Below, one piece after another: positions 10,715 to 21,245 of a stretch of DNA of 64,000 bases. Both the position numbers and the translations under genes were made by a program. The notes under the pieces were generated by a model. That model was not told the origin of the DNA. It did no database searches and saw only the letters and a program-made list of their open reading frames with translations. The DNA is taken from contig OY757011.1 of NCBI GenBank assembly GCA_963580285.1, positions 160,319,908 to 160,383,907 on the forward strand. The letters run 5' to 3'. The number at the start of each line of letters is the position of its first letter. Position 1 is the stretch's first letter. This DNA is from Lucinisca nassula. Its lineage: Eukaryota; Mollusca; Bivalvia; Lucinida; Lucinidae.

Positions 10715-10820
10715 AAAAAAAAAATGTCTCCACCGGGGTTTGAACTCACGCCCCTCAGATTCATAGTCAACAATATGATTCGTAGTCTAGCACTCTATCC
10801 ACTACACTGGCATTTGAAAA
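10715..10820 (-). mobile_element. tRNA-like SINE head
   Basis: On the minus strand, AGTGTAGTGGATAGAGTGC (A-box-like) and GTGAGTTCAAACCCCGG (B-box-like) lie about 50 bases apart, followed by a long A/T-rich tail on the other side (10640-10720). It resembles a tRNA-derived SINE head rather than a functional tRNA. Confidence 0.55.
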
Positions 10821-11060
10821 AAGGTTAACCAAAAGGTAAACCTGAAAAACACAAGTTTGAAAAATGACAATTTCCGCCAAAATTTTAGTCTTTTGCGCCA
10901 TTTATGGATAATACATGAAAGCGGTACCTCCACTTATGCATCAGTCCTGATATTAAAACAATCTGCGACAGAATAGATGAAAAATATCACTTTGAAAAAA
11001 GGTTAACCAAAAGGTAAACCTGGGACGACGCCAGCCCGCCCGCCCGCAGGACGCCCGCCC
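10813..11060 (+). repeat. Direct repeats and CCCGCCCG-rich segment
   Basis: TTGAAAAAAGGTTAACCAAA and the following AGGTAAACCTG occur at 10813-10845 and again at 10992-11024. The second is followed by a GCCCGCCCGCCCG-rich stretch similar in position to the GACG-rich ends of pearl-like elements. Confidence 0.5.
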
Positions 11061-11103
11061 GCCCGGACATCACTATTTTAAAGGACGGATTTTTTTTTAA
11101 AAA

Positions 11104-11213
11104 ACCCGCCCTACAAACAATGAAGATCCTGATCAGATGCTTCTTCAGAAGCTATCTGATCAGGATCTACATTATTTGAAAGATAAGATATATCCGGGCT
11201 CAGCAGGACAAGG
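11104..11213 (+). mobile_element. M1 MITE right part
   Basis: Central hairpin (GATCCTGATCAGATGCTTCT and its complement) and right end CAGCAGGACAAGGGTA. Pairs with the left part at 9030-9130. Confidence 0.7.
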
Positions 11214-11216
11214 GTA

Positions 11217-11290
11217 TAATATCAGGGCTTGCAACCTAAAGGTATTAGATTTTATCTCTTCTTATTCAGCATTTCAGGATAGTTCACTTT
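11217..11290 (+). repeat. Duplicate of intron sequence flanking exon e (right copy)
   Basis: Partner of 8950-9022. It abuts the splice donor at 11299 on one side and the end of an M1 MITE tail at about 11213 on the other. Confidence 0.85.
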
Positions 11291-11299
11291 TGTACTAAC

Positions 11300-11382
11300 C
11301 ATATGAGTCCCTCAAATATGTTCTGTATGATAATGTGTGACTGTGTAACTACCAGAAGCAGGGTCACATGGGTCCAACCAAA
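11300..11382 (-). CDS. CDS1/2: Phosphatidate cytidylyltransferase, exon e
   Basis: The 83-nt exon encodes [16 protein letters not shown] then [11 protein letters not shown], a highly conserved membrane segment of CDS1/CDS2. It ends in TG, which joins the G of the next exon to make Trp (EGLIWFLVP). The acceptor is CTCTAG. The donor is GTTAGT, slightly non-consensus but supported by exact frame continuity. The roughly 75 bases of intron just downstream of this exon are repeated about 2.27 kb away at 8950-9022. Confidence 0.93.
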
Positions 11383-11518
11383 CTAGAGAATAGAAATGCA
11401 TTCACATTATAATACAAGTAACTGACTACCAACAGAATGGTTTAGATTTATACATTGCAGACATGTCTATATTTGACAAGTCTTTCACTCATGTGACTTT
11501 GAAATTTTGCACTCATGT

Positions 11519-11693
11519 TTGTTTGTTTGTATTGGAGTTTAACTGCCCAGTCAACACAATTTTAGGCGAATTTCGAGCCAGTCAGTTTATCTACCCACAC
11601 TTTCCTGGACAGGCTTAAACATAAGCGGTTAACCAGTACAGTGCACATTCTTTCTCCAGAAACTTACAACTGCCCTTGTTGAATCAGCGGAAA
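11519..11693 (-). mobile_element. SINE S1, head-truncated, with target-site duplication
   Basis: The body is bracketed by a perfect 12-bp direct repeat TTGCACTCATGT at 11507-11518 and 11694-11705. The plus strand shows the tail (TTTGTTTGTTTG) first and ends at GAATCAGCGGAA, lacking the tRNA-like head: a 5'-truncated retroposition. It lies in the intron upstream of exon e. Confidence 0.85.
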
Positions 11694-11794
11694 TTGCACT
11701 CATGTGACTTTAAAAATCAAGGTCATCAAGCAAAGCAACAGATAAGGTTGGTATTTTGTGATAACTGAAGGATAGTTTTTGTTAATTCTCCATA

Positions 11795-11940
11795 AAAACC
11801 TATGTTATGGGTATTCATTAGAACTGCCTTGACGAGGTGGTTCTAATGAATACCCACAACATAGGTTTATCTCCATATAAACGTATGTTGTGGGTATTCA
11901 TTAGAACCACCTCATTCCTATGTTGTGGGTATTCATTAGC
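11795..11940. mobile_element. M3 palindromic MITE core, partly duplicated
   Basis: A near-perfect inverted repeat (ACCTATGTTATGGGTATTCA against its complement) is followed by two further half copies of TATGTTGTGGGTATTCATTA. Confidence 0.7.
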
Positions 11941-11944
11941 AAAT

Positions 11945-12122
11945 GGGATCTGCGCCAATGCTTATAAACCCTATTGGTTTCATTGGGCGACAAGGTTTGA
12001 GATGTCATTTCATTTCAATGTTGGGTAAAAGTCCAACAAAATTGGAAGCAGAAGCAACGTCTCCAAAATGACCTTTACAGTGTTGACAGGATGTAAAACC
12101 ACAACTCAAACAAACAAACAAA
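11945..12122 (+). mobile_element. SINE S2, 5'-truncated
   Basis: It shares ATAAACCCTATTGGTTTCAT, GAGATGTCATTTCAT and CCAAAATGACCTTTACAGTG with the other S2 copies and ends in the (AAAC)n tail AAACAAACAAACAAA. Confidence 0.8.
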
Positions 12123-12235
12123 AGCCAAAGCAATATCACATTCCAGCTGAGTGTGGTGAGTGATAGACATCAATTCGAGGTGTCTTTAAAAACTTTCTGC
12201 ACAAAGCCCAAGTATACTGTCATGTTTAATGTTTA

Positions 12236-12508
12236 CCCATTTTATACAGGAAAACCAAAAACGGGGCAATGGCAAACAATGCAAGCCCAGATCAGATGCC
12301 ACAGAATGTGGCATCTGATCTGGGCCTTCAATGTTTGTACACTCCATATTTTTCAATTCTGTGGTGTATTCCTTGCATCCAAAGGATAACCCTTTTATAG
12401 AAAATAATCAAATAAATTCCTAAAATCAACTCAAACCTGATATCTCTAAATTTTAAAATGGACTCCTCTTATGTATAAGATGGAAGATTCCATTTGGTGC
12501 AAAATGGG
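12236..12508 (-). mobile_element. M2 MITE, inverted, with internal insert
   Basis: M2 right end at 12236 (CCCATTTTATACAGGAAAAC), palindromic core GATCAGATGCCACAGAATGT, then a break at about 12336-12400 filled by TACACTCCATATTTTTCA and related sequence. The M2 left end (GGAAGATTCCATTTGGTGCA) finishes 20 bases before exon d. The same filler occurs inside an M1 at about 48951-49010. Confidence 0.7.
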
Positions 12509-12527
12509 CTCATGCCATACTACCTAC

Positions 12528-12647
12528 CAGTGTGAACTGTTTGAGGTAATGTCTTTTCCTGAGGCTCATCACAAAGCTTATGAATCCTCCAAGATACAGA
12601 CAGAAGGCTATGAATCTATGGTATGTCACAAACGGTCGAGCAAACTC
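12528..12647 (-). CDS. CDS1/2: Phosphatidate cytidylyltransferase, exon d
   Basis: The 120-nt exon gives 40 codons, phase 0 at both ends. The protein has VTYHRFIAFCLYLGGF followed by the positively charged loop SLRKRHYLKQF, matching the family's YHRFISFCLY helix and its cytosolic basic loop. The acceptor is TTGCAG and the donor GTAGGT. It is the first exon after the 31.5-kb Helentron-containing intron and sits directly beside an inverted M2 MITE (12236-12508), only about 20 bases from the splice donor. Confidence 0.94.
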
Positions 12648-12756
12648 CTGCAATTGAAATAAGAAGACATCAGTACTAGTCCGCCTCTTATAGGCTGGAT
12701 GAGTCAAGAAAAGATGTATGAGGTGGCTTATCAGAAAACTGTCAACAGCTCATAAT

Positions 12757-12998
12757 ATGAGCCCCGCCAAGCGAATTTATGTCTTCGAGCATTCTGTCAT
12801 GACAAATTTTAACTGTGCATGCCCAGCCATTCAGAGGGGCCAGGGATATGGCTTTCTGTCTGAAGGTTCTTCTTGATTCACTGCTTGTATGAGCGAGCAG
12901 CGAAGGTTCTGGCGAGACTGCGCGGATGCGCAGGCTCGTCTGAACCTTGGCTGCTCGCATAGGCGATAAGTACCAAAATTGCTTGACGGGGCCCATAT
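12757..12998 (+). mobile_element. M5 element, left member of inverted pair
   Basis: A 242-bp element with terminal inverted repeats of the type ATGAGCCCCGCCAAGCGAATT / TTGCTTGACGGGGCCCATAT and an internal GC-rich stretch with GCGCGGATGCGCAGG. An inverted, highly similar copy is at 13941-14182. Confidence 0.75.
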
Positions 12999-13019
12999 GC
13001 AGTCTGACTATCATCCAAT

Positions 13020-13215
13020 CAGACTACTTAATATTATGATTCATTCAAACTCACAAACTGGATGACAGAGTGTAGATCCTGATCAGATGGCTTCTAAGAA
13101 TCAGATGCCTTACATCTGAACTATTCCTCATTTCACATTCATATGTGATTCTATGATCTGGATCTTCACTGTTTGCATAGGTAGGGGTTGTCATGTTAAG
13201 CAATACAAAGGGTTA
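13020..13215 (+). mobile_element. M1 MITE, decayed
   Basis: It contains GTGTAGATCCTGATCAGATG and GGGGTTGTCATGTTAAGCAA with the AAGGGTTAA end. The central hairpin is disrupted by a stretch (about 13096-13150) absent from other copies. Confidence 0.6.
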
Positions 13216-13263
13216 ACAAGGATAATTTGATTATATTTCTTGGATATTATTACCTTTCCGTCA

Positions 13264-13475
13264 TTAACCCATTTTGTACCGAAAACCCCCAAACAGGTAT
13301 TTGGCAAACAGTGCAGGCCCAGATCAGACTCCGCAGAAAAAAGCATCTGTTTGCAAAAAAGTTAAGCCATTTTCCAAGTGAATTTGGAAGATAACACAGC
13401 CTGACACCCCTAAATTTTTAAATGGGATCCTGCTATATATAAGGAGGAAGATTCCATTTGGTACAAAAAGGGTTA
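13264..13475 (-). mobile_element. M2 MITE, inverted
   Basis: AACCCATTTTGTACCGAAAA at one end and TTTGGTACAAAAAGGGTTAA at the other. Internal GTGCAGGCCCAGATCAGACT; the central palindrome is shortened. Confidence 0.8.
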
Positions 13476-13564
13476 ATACCACCAAATCTCTTCATAATAC
13501 TGTTCATTGAAACATGGTTTTGGATATAAGACAATTGAAAGTTGGATCCCAAAAATGTATACAT

Positions 13565-13890
13565 AATATAGAAACTAGACAATCACTAAAGGTGAAGAAT
13601 GCTCCTGCCACATGTCGCACTAGATGAGTAATTTGACATAGTCGTTCAAGGGGACATAATTCTGCAAAAAGGGGTTGATCAGAATCGTGTTTCCTTTATG
13701 CACATGTTCAATGCATGTTTGAACTGTGTTGCAAATTTCAATGCCCTACATCAAATATTGTAGGATGAGTTGTGGAGACAAGAATGGTACTAGAAAGTGT
13801 GACGAACAGACATACATACGTACATGAACAAGGGCCAAACTATATGCCCATCTCAACTTTGCGGCATATATTTGCGGGTGCATAAAAAGA
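13565..13890 (+). mobile_element. Pearl-like single-unit element
   Basis: A core unit with GACGAACAGACATACATACG, then AAACTATATGCCCATCTC and an end reading GCGGCATATATTTGCGGGTG-CATAAAAAG, the same ending plan (AACTATATGCCC...GGGGGCATAAAAA) as family P4. Confidence 0.55.
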
Positions 13891-13940
13891 TGGTATTTTA
13901 TATAGAAAAGTGACCATAAGGGGTCATTTTATTTTTCTAT

Positions 13941-14182
13941 ATGGGCCCCGTCACGCGATTTTGGTACTTATCGCCTATGCGAGCAGCAACGGTTCAGGCG
14001 AGCCTGCGCATCCGCGCAGTCTCGCCAGAACCTTCGCTGCTCGCTCATACAAGCAGTGAATCAAGAGAAACCTTCAGACAGAAAGCCATATCCCTGGCCC
14101 CTCTGAATGGCTGGGCATGCGCAGTTAAAATTTGTCATGACGGAATGCTCGAAGACACAAATTCGCTTGGCGGGGCTCATAT
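13941..14182 (-). mobile_element. M5 element, right member of inverted pair
   Basis: Inverted counterpart of 12757-12998, with only scattered differences. The 943 bp between them hold an M1, an M2 and a pearl-like unit. Open frames that cover both copies are the two halves of this repeat, not genes. Confidence 0.75.
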
Positions 14183-14329
14183 AATCTATACATTTTTGTT
14201 CGGATATAAGACGGACGTTTAACTAAAACAGTCTTTGCTTTGGACCCCAACAATAGTGTTATACAGCAGCTGTGGTGTACTAAAACGCAACATACTGTAG
14301 AGCATGAAGAATGTTTTATAACCACAGTG

Positions 14330-14557
14330 TCTGGGGCCAGTTGTCCAAAACTAACAACGTCATAAGTTAACATATTGTTAAAACTTTGATCATTTAATAT
14401 GGCAAATATGCAAATATTTTTGCTGAAAAAATGTGAGCAGCTTTTGCAAATAAAGCTGCTCACATTTTTTCAACAAAAATACCAAAATTTTAGATATTTT
14501 ACTTGCTAGAAGAGTTAAAGCTTATTAAGCAAACGATGCTTTGAACAACTGGCCCCT
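14330..14557. mobile_element. M4 palindromic MITE
   Basis: Termini GGGGCCAGTTGTCCAAAACT and TTTGAACAACTGGCCCCTG. The centre is a hairpin of GAGCAGCTTTTGCAAATAAAG-type sequence (about 14430-14470). A 112-codon frame across it is spurious. Confidence 0.8.
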
Positions 14558-14827
14558 GATCTGGGGAAAAAAATCCATGCCTAGACACTAATGTACAATT
14601 ATAAGCGCAATTTTCTCCAAAGCAAAGGTGAATACATGTACTGGATATACAAACAAGTGCCTGGGATTTCATCTCTTTTAACATTGTTTTAGACAGAAGA
14701 CAAGCTTGATAAAATGTTATGGGATGTTTTCTACCCATTAACCATAAACACCACATATCATCAGTTTATTTAGAAATCATTTCTTTGTTTCTAAGTGACA
14801 ATCAGCGCTCTAACTAACTCCTAATTT

Positions 14828-15066
14828 TGAGTCCAGATTCAAAACTAATGATGTCGTTAATGAGCATATTGTTAAAATTTTTATCCATTAGTATGGCAAA
14901 TATGCTAAGATTTTGAGTAGCTTTTGCATTTGCAAAAGCTACTCACATTTTTTTTCAGCAAAAATACCAGAGAACTGGATATTGTGCTTGTTACAACAGT
15001 TAACAACTTTTCCCGTAACTAGATCTAGCTCGTTAAACTGACAATGCTTTCAACAACTGGCTTCTG
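14828..15066. mobile_element. M4 palindromic MITE, second copy
   Basis: It shares TTAGTATGGCAAATATGC, the AGTAGCTTTTGCATTTGCAA hairpin and the end CTTTCAACAACTGGC with the copy at 14330. The left terminus is decayed (AGTCCAGATTCAAAACTAAT). Confidence 0.7.
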
Positions 15067-15204
15067 GACTCCTATTTTAAAGACTGGAACTCCTAAGTTT
15101 CCTCAAAGTTACTATTACATTAAATTGTGGGACTCCAATTTTTTTCTGAGAATTAGTTCCAATGTCAAAGCAGTATCCTGCTGCATGTTTCTTGGAACCA
15201 TTAG

Positions 15205-15460
15205 GCCAACACACCCGTGCAACATAGTGCATTTTTCACATCTCCAAAATGGCTACTTCTCGGATAAAAATCAATGATATTTTTCTTATTTATACTGCAA
15301 ACATAGGTTGAAGGAACCCGTTGGAACTGCCTGATTGAGGCGGTTCTATCGAGTACCCACAACCTATGTCTTGGAGTAAAAATTAGAAAAATAATGTTTA
15401 CCCCTGTAAACCCCAGTTTTCTCTATAGAAAGTGGAGTGTAAGGGGGTGTTCATTTCATG
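15205..15460 (+). mobile_element. M3 palindromic MITE
   Basis: It opens AACACACCCGTGCAACATAG, carries the ACATAGGTT.../...AACCTATGT inverted repeat, and ends TAAGGGGGTGTTCATTT after a second hairpin of CCCCAGTTTT / AAAGTGGAGTGTAAG type. The two-hairpin plan is shared by all M3 copies. Confidence 0.75.
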
Positions 15461-15892
15461 GACTTGTTCACATGATGAAAGCCAGACAAAGCAGCTGGAT
15501 TTTTTTTCTAATTAAGAAACCCGACCACTAGGTCTTACTTGGGTTTTGGACTGCTCTGAATAAAACTTTGGAAAAAAATCTTTCATCAAGGGAAGCATTA
15601 GCTAATTCAATCCAAAGGTCTAGAAAACTATGCCTTTAAATGCATTGTAAAACTTGAAAAACTTCCAACTTCTTCATTATCTTTAGGTCCTGGGAATGGG
15701 GCAGACAAATTTGAAAACTGGGACACCATATAAGATACCCCACCAGAGGGCTCGGATAAAATGAATGTTTATTTATTACAAATTAACATCTTTATTTATA
15801 ACACTATTCACTGTAATGCTGAGGTATTACAAAGCTTACAGATGGATTCCCAAAAATATAAAGGTAATATAGAAACATGGTCATTTTTTTCT

Positions 15893-17656
15893 ATACAATA
15901 GGGCCCAAAGGGCCCTGATTCGCTCACCTGAATGTCTCTGTCAGTAGTACATTCTAATTTTAGCTCTGGTGGCCATCTTGTTCGTCAGAGCGGAACAATC
16001 TTAGCTATGTTGGAAGGGTGTCACCTAGGCAACATTCCTGTGAAGTTTGAATCAAATTAACCCAATGGTTTAGGAAGAGTTCGCATTTGAAAAAAAAATT
16101 ACAATTTTTTTTTTTTTTCTATTTTTAACTCTGGTGGTCATATTGTTCATTTGGTAAAGGGTCATCTATGAAGTTTGAATGAAATTGGTCCAAGGGTACA
16201 GGAGGAGATGTTGTTTGAAATTTTTTTTCTATTTTTAGCTCTGGTGGGCATCTTGTTCATCAGAGCGGAATATAGAAGCCTCCGTGGTGCAGTGGTTACG
16301 CTACTCGCCTTGTAAACCAGGGGTCGCAGGATCGATCCCGGGCTTCTCCAGACTTTCGGATGAGTCTTTAAACCGAGGTCCCGTCTCCCTATGACCTTAG
16401 TTGTTGATGAGACGTAAAACTCAAACACTCACTCAGAGCGGAATAATTTTAGCTATTTTGGTAGGGAGTTACCTGGGCAACATTCCTGTGAAGTAGGTTT
16501 AGGAGAAGTTTGCCTTTGAAGCAAATTAACTTTTTTTTCTCTTTTTAGCTCTACTGGCCATTTTGTTCATTTGAGCCGCATCATTTTAGCTATTTTACTA
16601 TTTTAGTCATCCAAGCAACATTTCTATGAAGTTAGAATGAAATTGGCCCAAGGGTACAGAAGGAGTTGTCTTTTGAAGATTTTTCTATTTTTAGCTTTGG
16701 TGGCCATCTTGTTCATCAGAGCAGAACGATTTTAGCTATTTTGGTAGAGCGTCGCCTATGTAGCATTCCTAAGAAGTTTGAATCAAATTGGCCTAAGTGT
16801 TAAGGAGGAGTTTGCGTTTGAAGCAAAGCAGTTCTTCTATTTTAGCTATGAAGGCCATTTTGCTCACCAGAGCACAACCGTTTAAGCTATTTTGGTAGAG
16901 GGTCACCTAAGCAACATTCCTATGAAGTTTGGATGAAATTGGCCCAAGGGTACATGGAGGAGTTGTTGTTTAAAGATTTTTTTCTATTTTTAACTCTGGT
17001 GGCCATCTTGTTTGTCCGAGCAGAACGATTTTAGCTATTTTGGTAGGGAGTCACCTGGGCAACCTTCCTGTGAAGTTTGAAACAAATTGGCCCTAGGGTT
17101 TATGAGGAGTTCGTGTTTGAAGCAAATTTACGACATTTTTCTATTTTTAGCTCTGGTGGCCATATTGTTCATCAGAGCCAAACAATTTTAGCTATTTTGG
17201 TAGAGGTTCACTGAAGCATCATTCCTTAAAGTTTGAATGAAATTGGCCCAGGGGTTTGGGAGGAGTAGTCGTTTAAACATTTTTCTATTTTTAGCTCTGG
17301 TGGCCATCTTGTTCATCGGAGCAGAATGCTTTGAGCTCTTTTGGTAGAGGGTCAGCTAAGGATCATTCCTATGAAGTTTGAATGAAATTGGCCCAGGGGT
17401 TTGGGAGGAGTAGTTGTTTAAAGATTTTTCTATTTTTAGCTCTGGCGGCCATCTTGTTCATTAGAGTGGAACCATTTTAGCTATTTGAGTAGAGAGCCAC
17501 CTAGGCAACTTTCCTGTGATGTTAAAATGAAATTGGCCCAAGGGTTTAGGAGGAGTAGTCTTTTAAAGCAATTGTTGACGATGGATGATGCACGACGGAC
17601 ATTGACCAATCACAAGAGCTCACCATGATCACTTCGTGCTCAGGCGAGCTAATGCT
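15893..17656 (+). mobile_element. P2 pearl-like array, both ends present
   Basis: Head ATAGGGCCCAAAGGGCCCTG then CGCTCACCTG. About ten units of roughly 145-150 bp (TTTTTAGCTCTGGTGGCCAT; CAACATTCCTGTGAAGTTTG; AAATTGGCCCAAGGGT). The end is GACGATGGATGATGCACGAC then a hairpin with GATCACTTCGTGCTC and GGCGAGCTAA. A SINE S3 is inserted at 16273-16433. Confidence 0.9.
16273..16433 (+). mobile_element. SINE S3 with tRNA-like head and target-site duplication
   Basis: The 161-bp body starts AGAAGCCTCCGTGGTGCAG with a B-box-like GGATCGATCCCGGGCTTC and is flanked by a perfect 12-bp duplication CAGAGCGGAATA (16261-16272 and 16434-16445) made from the P2 unit. This dates the SINE after the array. Confidence 0.92.
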
Positions 17657-17880
17657 CACTTTTATAGTGCCGCCTCACTGACACATTACATGATACCACA
17701 CCAAGTCACATTATCCTGACACTGGGTCGACCAGTCCTAGCTCTACCCCGTAAATCTGAGTGCCAAGCGAGGAGCAGCTAGTACCATTTTTAACGACTTT
17801 GGTATGTCGCGGCCCGGGATTGAACCCGTGACCTCCCGTTCCCCGGAGCGGACACTCTACCAACTGAGCTATCGGGGCCG
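17653..17880 (-). mobile_element. SINE S4 with tRNA-like head, 3'-truncated
   Basis: On the minus strand the head is GCCCCGATAGCTCAGTTGG...GGTTCAATCCCGGGCCGCGA, a clear tRNA-like A and B box, then ACCAAAGTCGTTAAAAATGG and the family body. It ends where the P2 array stops. A + strand copy is at 23575-23905. Confidence 0.88.
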
Positions 17881-18233
17881 GTCAACATGAACAGAAGCAC
17901 AATATGACAAGCAGTATTTCACACAGAACTTTTACACAGGCAAGCTTAAATATGAATTCTATTTTTTATTTCTTTCTGTCAGGGAAGCTGTTTAAATGCA
18001 TGTTGTTTCTTCTGAGGTAATATATATCAGGTTAAACGAAAAGAGTTACCAACGTACATATGTTCCACCAGCTGCTACCTGTAATTTTAAAAGCCTGACA
18101 GAAAAAAAAATTTACATTCTTTTTCAAAATTAAAATCCAATTAAATACAGATGCATTGTTTTTATTTGGATTTTCTCAGTCATAATAAAGAACTGGTTTG
18201 GCTGAAACAGTGACATATTGACAAATTTATTTC

Positions 18234-18675
18234 TAGGGGCCAGTTGTTCAAAGCACCATATTAACTTAACCCTTATCCTGCTTAATAAATTAACTTGCAA
18301 CACCCCTTTCTGACAATCAAAGTGTTTGAGATAATGTATTCATTCAAACTCGCAAACTGAATGACAAACAGTGTAGATCCTGATCAGATGGCTTCTTCAG
18401 AAGCCATCTGATCTAGATCTACACTGTTGGTAGTTGTGTGCAGCAGGTCAAGGGTTAAACAAGTTTGTTAGGGGTTAAATTGTTAATTGTTCTAGCAAGT
18501 TCAATATCTATTGCTCTGGTATTTTTTAACTGAAAAATGTAAGTAGCATTTGCACTGCAAAGTTACACACATTTTTTTCAGCAAAAATAATTGGCATATT
18601 TGCCATACTACATGATCCATGTCTCAACCTTATTTTAACTAATGCTGTTGTTAGATTTGACAACTGGGCCCAGGT
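18234..18675. mobile_element. M4 MITE carrying a nested M1
   Basis: M4 termini GGGGCCAGTTGTTCAAAGCA (left) and TTGACAACTGGGCCCAGG (right). The element is interrupted at about 18264-18459 by a complete M1. Confidence 0.85.
18264..18459 (+). mobile_element. M1 MITE nested in M4
   Basis: Left end TTAACCCTTATCCTGCTTAA, central hairpin GGCTTCTTCAGAAGCC, right end AGCAGGTCAAGGGTTAA. The flanking M4 sequence resumes directly on both sides. Confidence 0.85.
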
Positions 18676-19587
18676 GTTGGTATACTCATGTTGGTTCTGA
18701 AACTCATACATATAATATACATTGAAAGATAAATAGGGAGGCTACTTTTTTGGTTGAATGTTAATCAATCAACCCAAATTTATAAAGCACAGCTGTTCAT
18801 AAAGTCAATGTGACTATCACTGATTTGTCGGAAATCCAGATAACGGTTATTTGCAGAAAATACCTGTGTTATTCTTATCCCTGTGTGATTAGAGTGTTGC
18901 ATATGAGGGTTATCTGCAGAATCTGTATTGGTTTTGGTAAACAGTGTAGACACAGACCAGATGCTGCAGAATGCAGTTTCTGATCATGGTAATCACTGAT
19001 TGCTTACAGTACTGGAATTTTAGGATTAAGTGAAACAGTCAAGTTCTCTTTCAGGACAAATTTTCAGTTTACACTCAGAGACAATTGGCCCACCAGTGAT
19101 TCGATTTCAAATATGGAGAATGACTAAAAGGGAAAGTATGGATAACTAAAAATCACAAACAGCTAGATGTGTAAGACGAAAATTCTTTTAACAAATTTCA
19201 CACCCCATCCCTGGACTCAAAAAGATAATATAGGGAGATGCTCAGAACAGAAGGACTATAAGGTCCTGATCATTCCTCTGAGCCCTTAAAATTACTTGGT
19301 CACTCTTGGTATGTATAATGGGTTCATGTACTACTTTAGTTGGCTGTGTCTACCATCCTAACCAAGTTTCCAGGCCATTGACCTCTTGGTTCTTGAGAAG
19401 AAGATTTTATAACATTTTTATGCTGAAGCCATAGCCTGGACCATGTGAATTAAATCAGTAAAGCAGTTTGAAGATACTCAATGCCACTCACCTTGATTCA
19501 AGGTCAACCTAAAGTCAAACCTTAGTAATAAGCACTGGGTTACCTGATGTTACCTAGCTAGTTTCGAGGCAATCTGCCCTGTTATTC

Positions 19588-19799
19588 TTAACCCTTATCT
19601 TGCTGTTCACGACAATCCCTATCTTTGCAAACAGTGTAGATCCACATCAGATGGCTTCTGAAGAAGCCATCTGATCAGGATCTACACTGTTTGACATTCA
19701 ATTTATGAATTTGTAGCAATAAATTACATCAAGTAATTTGATTGGTTGATAGACAGAAATGGTTGTGGCTTAAATGAATATTCAGCAAGATAAGGGTTA
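19588..19799 (-). mobile_element. M1 MITE, complete, inverted
   Basis: Perfect terminal inverted repeats (TTAACCCTTATCTTGCTG and its complement). The hairpin core is TGGCTTCTGAAGAAGCCA. It contains the CAACCAATCAAATTACTTGA block in reverse orientation. Confidence 0.88.
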
Positions 19800-20094
19800 A
19801 GATTTCCAAATGTTTTTATCATATATGGACGCAGTGGCTATCTTGGTCATGTGAACACATTTGTATAATTTCATTCCCTCATTCAAGTAAGACACAATAA
19901 TGCAATATGACTTCCGTTACCAAGGCATTTTCAAAGAAAAGGAAGTTTAAACATATTCAATCCTATAGACTGAGCCAAGATCACGGAATAACCCTGACCT
20001 TTGAGATTCATACAGGTTCAGGCTGTTCATGTACCTATTTTCAGGTCACAGACTGTATTCTTTTCTTACCTCATCACATAGTCTGTGGCATGAA

Positions 20095-20338
20095 AACCCC
20101 CTAAACCCCACTTTATATAGATAAAACTGGGGTTTAAGGGGGTATACATTATTTTCCTTATTTCTGCTCACAGACATAGGTTGTGGGTACTAGTTAGAAC
20201 CACCTCAATGAGGCGGTACTAACGAGCACCCGTGGCCTATGTTTGCAGTATTTATAAGAAAAATATCAGGGATTTTCCTAAAAAATTTAGCCATTTTGGA
20301 GATGAGAAATATGCACTATACCGCACGGGTGTGTTATC
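20095..20338 (-). mobile_element. M3 MITE, inverted
   Basis: AACCCCCTAAACCCCACTTT start with its own small hairpin, then the ACATAGGTTGTGGGTACTAG inverted repeat, ending CCGCACGGGTGTGTTAT. Confidence 0.8.
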
Positions 20339-20529
20339 GTAATGTTTTTCCCATTCAAAAGCCTAAGGGACAAACTTTGACTTTGGCATAAAATTGGTCA
20401 AGATCAACTTAGGCTCACCATTTGAATCAATTTTGGAGAAATCAGTCACCTGTTGCTTTATACCCAATTTCCATTACGAAACACACCTATACAAATATAT
20501 TGCCAATTTTTGGGGAAAAAAATTAGAAA

Positions 20530-20735
20530 TTTTAGATGAAAAATTGTGATATTTTTCTTATTTCTGCTCAAAACAAAGATTGCGTGGACCCAATAGAACC
20601 GTCTCGACGAGGCGGTTCTATTGAGTAACCACAATCTATGTTTTTGAGCAGAAATAAGAAAAATAGTGTGTACCCCCTAAAACCCCAGTTTTACTATATA
20701 AAAGTGGGGTATGAGGGGGTAAAAAGTAGAAAGGC
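20530..20735. mobile_element. M3 MITE core
   Basis: Inverted repeat GACCCAATAGAACCGTCTCG / CGAGGCGGTTCTATTGAGTA followed by CCCCCTAAAACCCCAGTTTT and GTGGGGTATGAGGGGGT. Confidence 0.75.
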
Positions 20736-21245
20736 GTGTTCTCGTAATGCAAAGAAATCTGCCTGGAACTTCTGGAGAAGATTTTTATAAAATTTTTACC
20801 AGTTATGGACCCGGTGGCATTTTGGTCATGTGACCTGGATCATTCAAACAAACTTTCATTCCCCAATTGCCAGGAGCTTGCATATAAAATTTAATTGAAA
20901 TTGGTTTAGTATTATCAGAGTAGAATACCTTTGAAATGTAGACAGACATTATATCTACATGTAGTGACCTTTGCAAAGGGCAATGAATGACCTTGACCTT
21001 TGGCATTCATAGAGGTAGTAACTACTTTCATATCATAGCCTAAAACTGTTTGGAAAAAATACATTGTTTTACATTTATTCCATTCAAAATTCTAGGGAAC
21101 CAAATCTGACCAGGGCTTAAAATACAGTAAAATTCCGCTTTTAATATCACCTGAAATTATGACTAAATCTGCTTTTTAAAGCATATTGAGAAGGTTTCTG
21201 TTATTATTTCTTTGTGTTTTCTACACACAGTGTCTCCTAATAAGT

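Noticed and set aside
14125..14463. 112-codon minus-strand frame
   Set aside because: It spans the end of an M5 element and the palindrome of an M4 MITE; no coding features.
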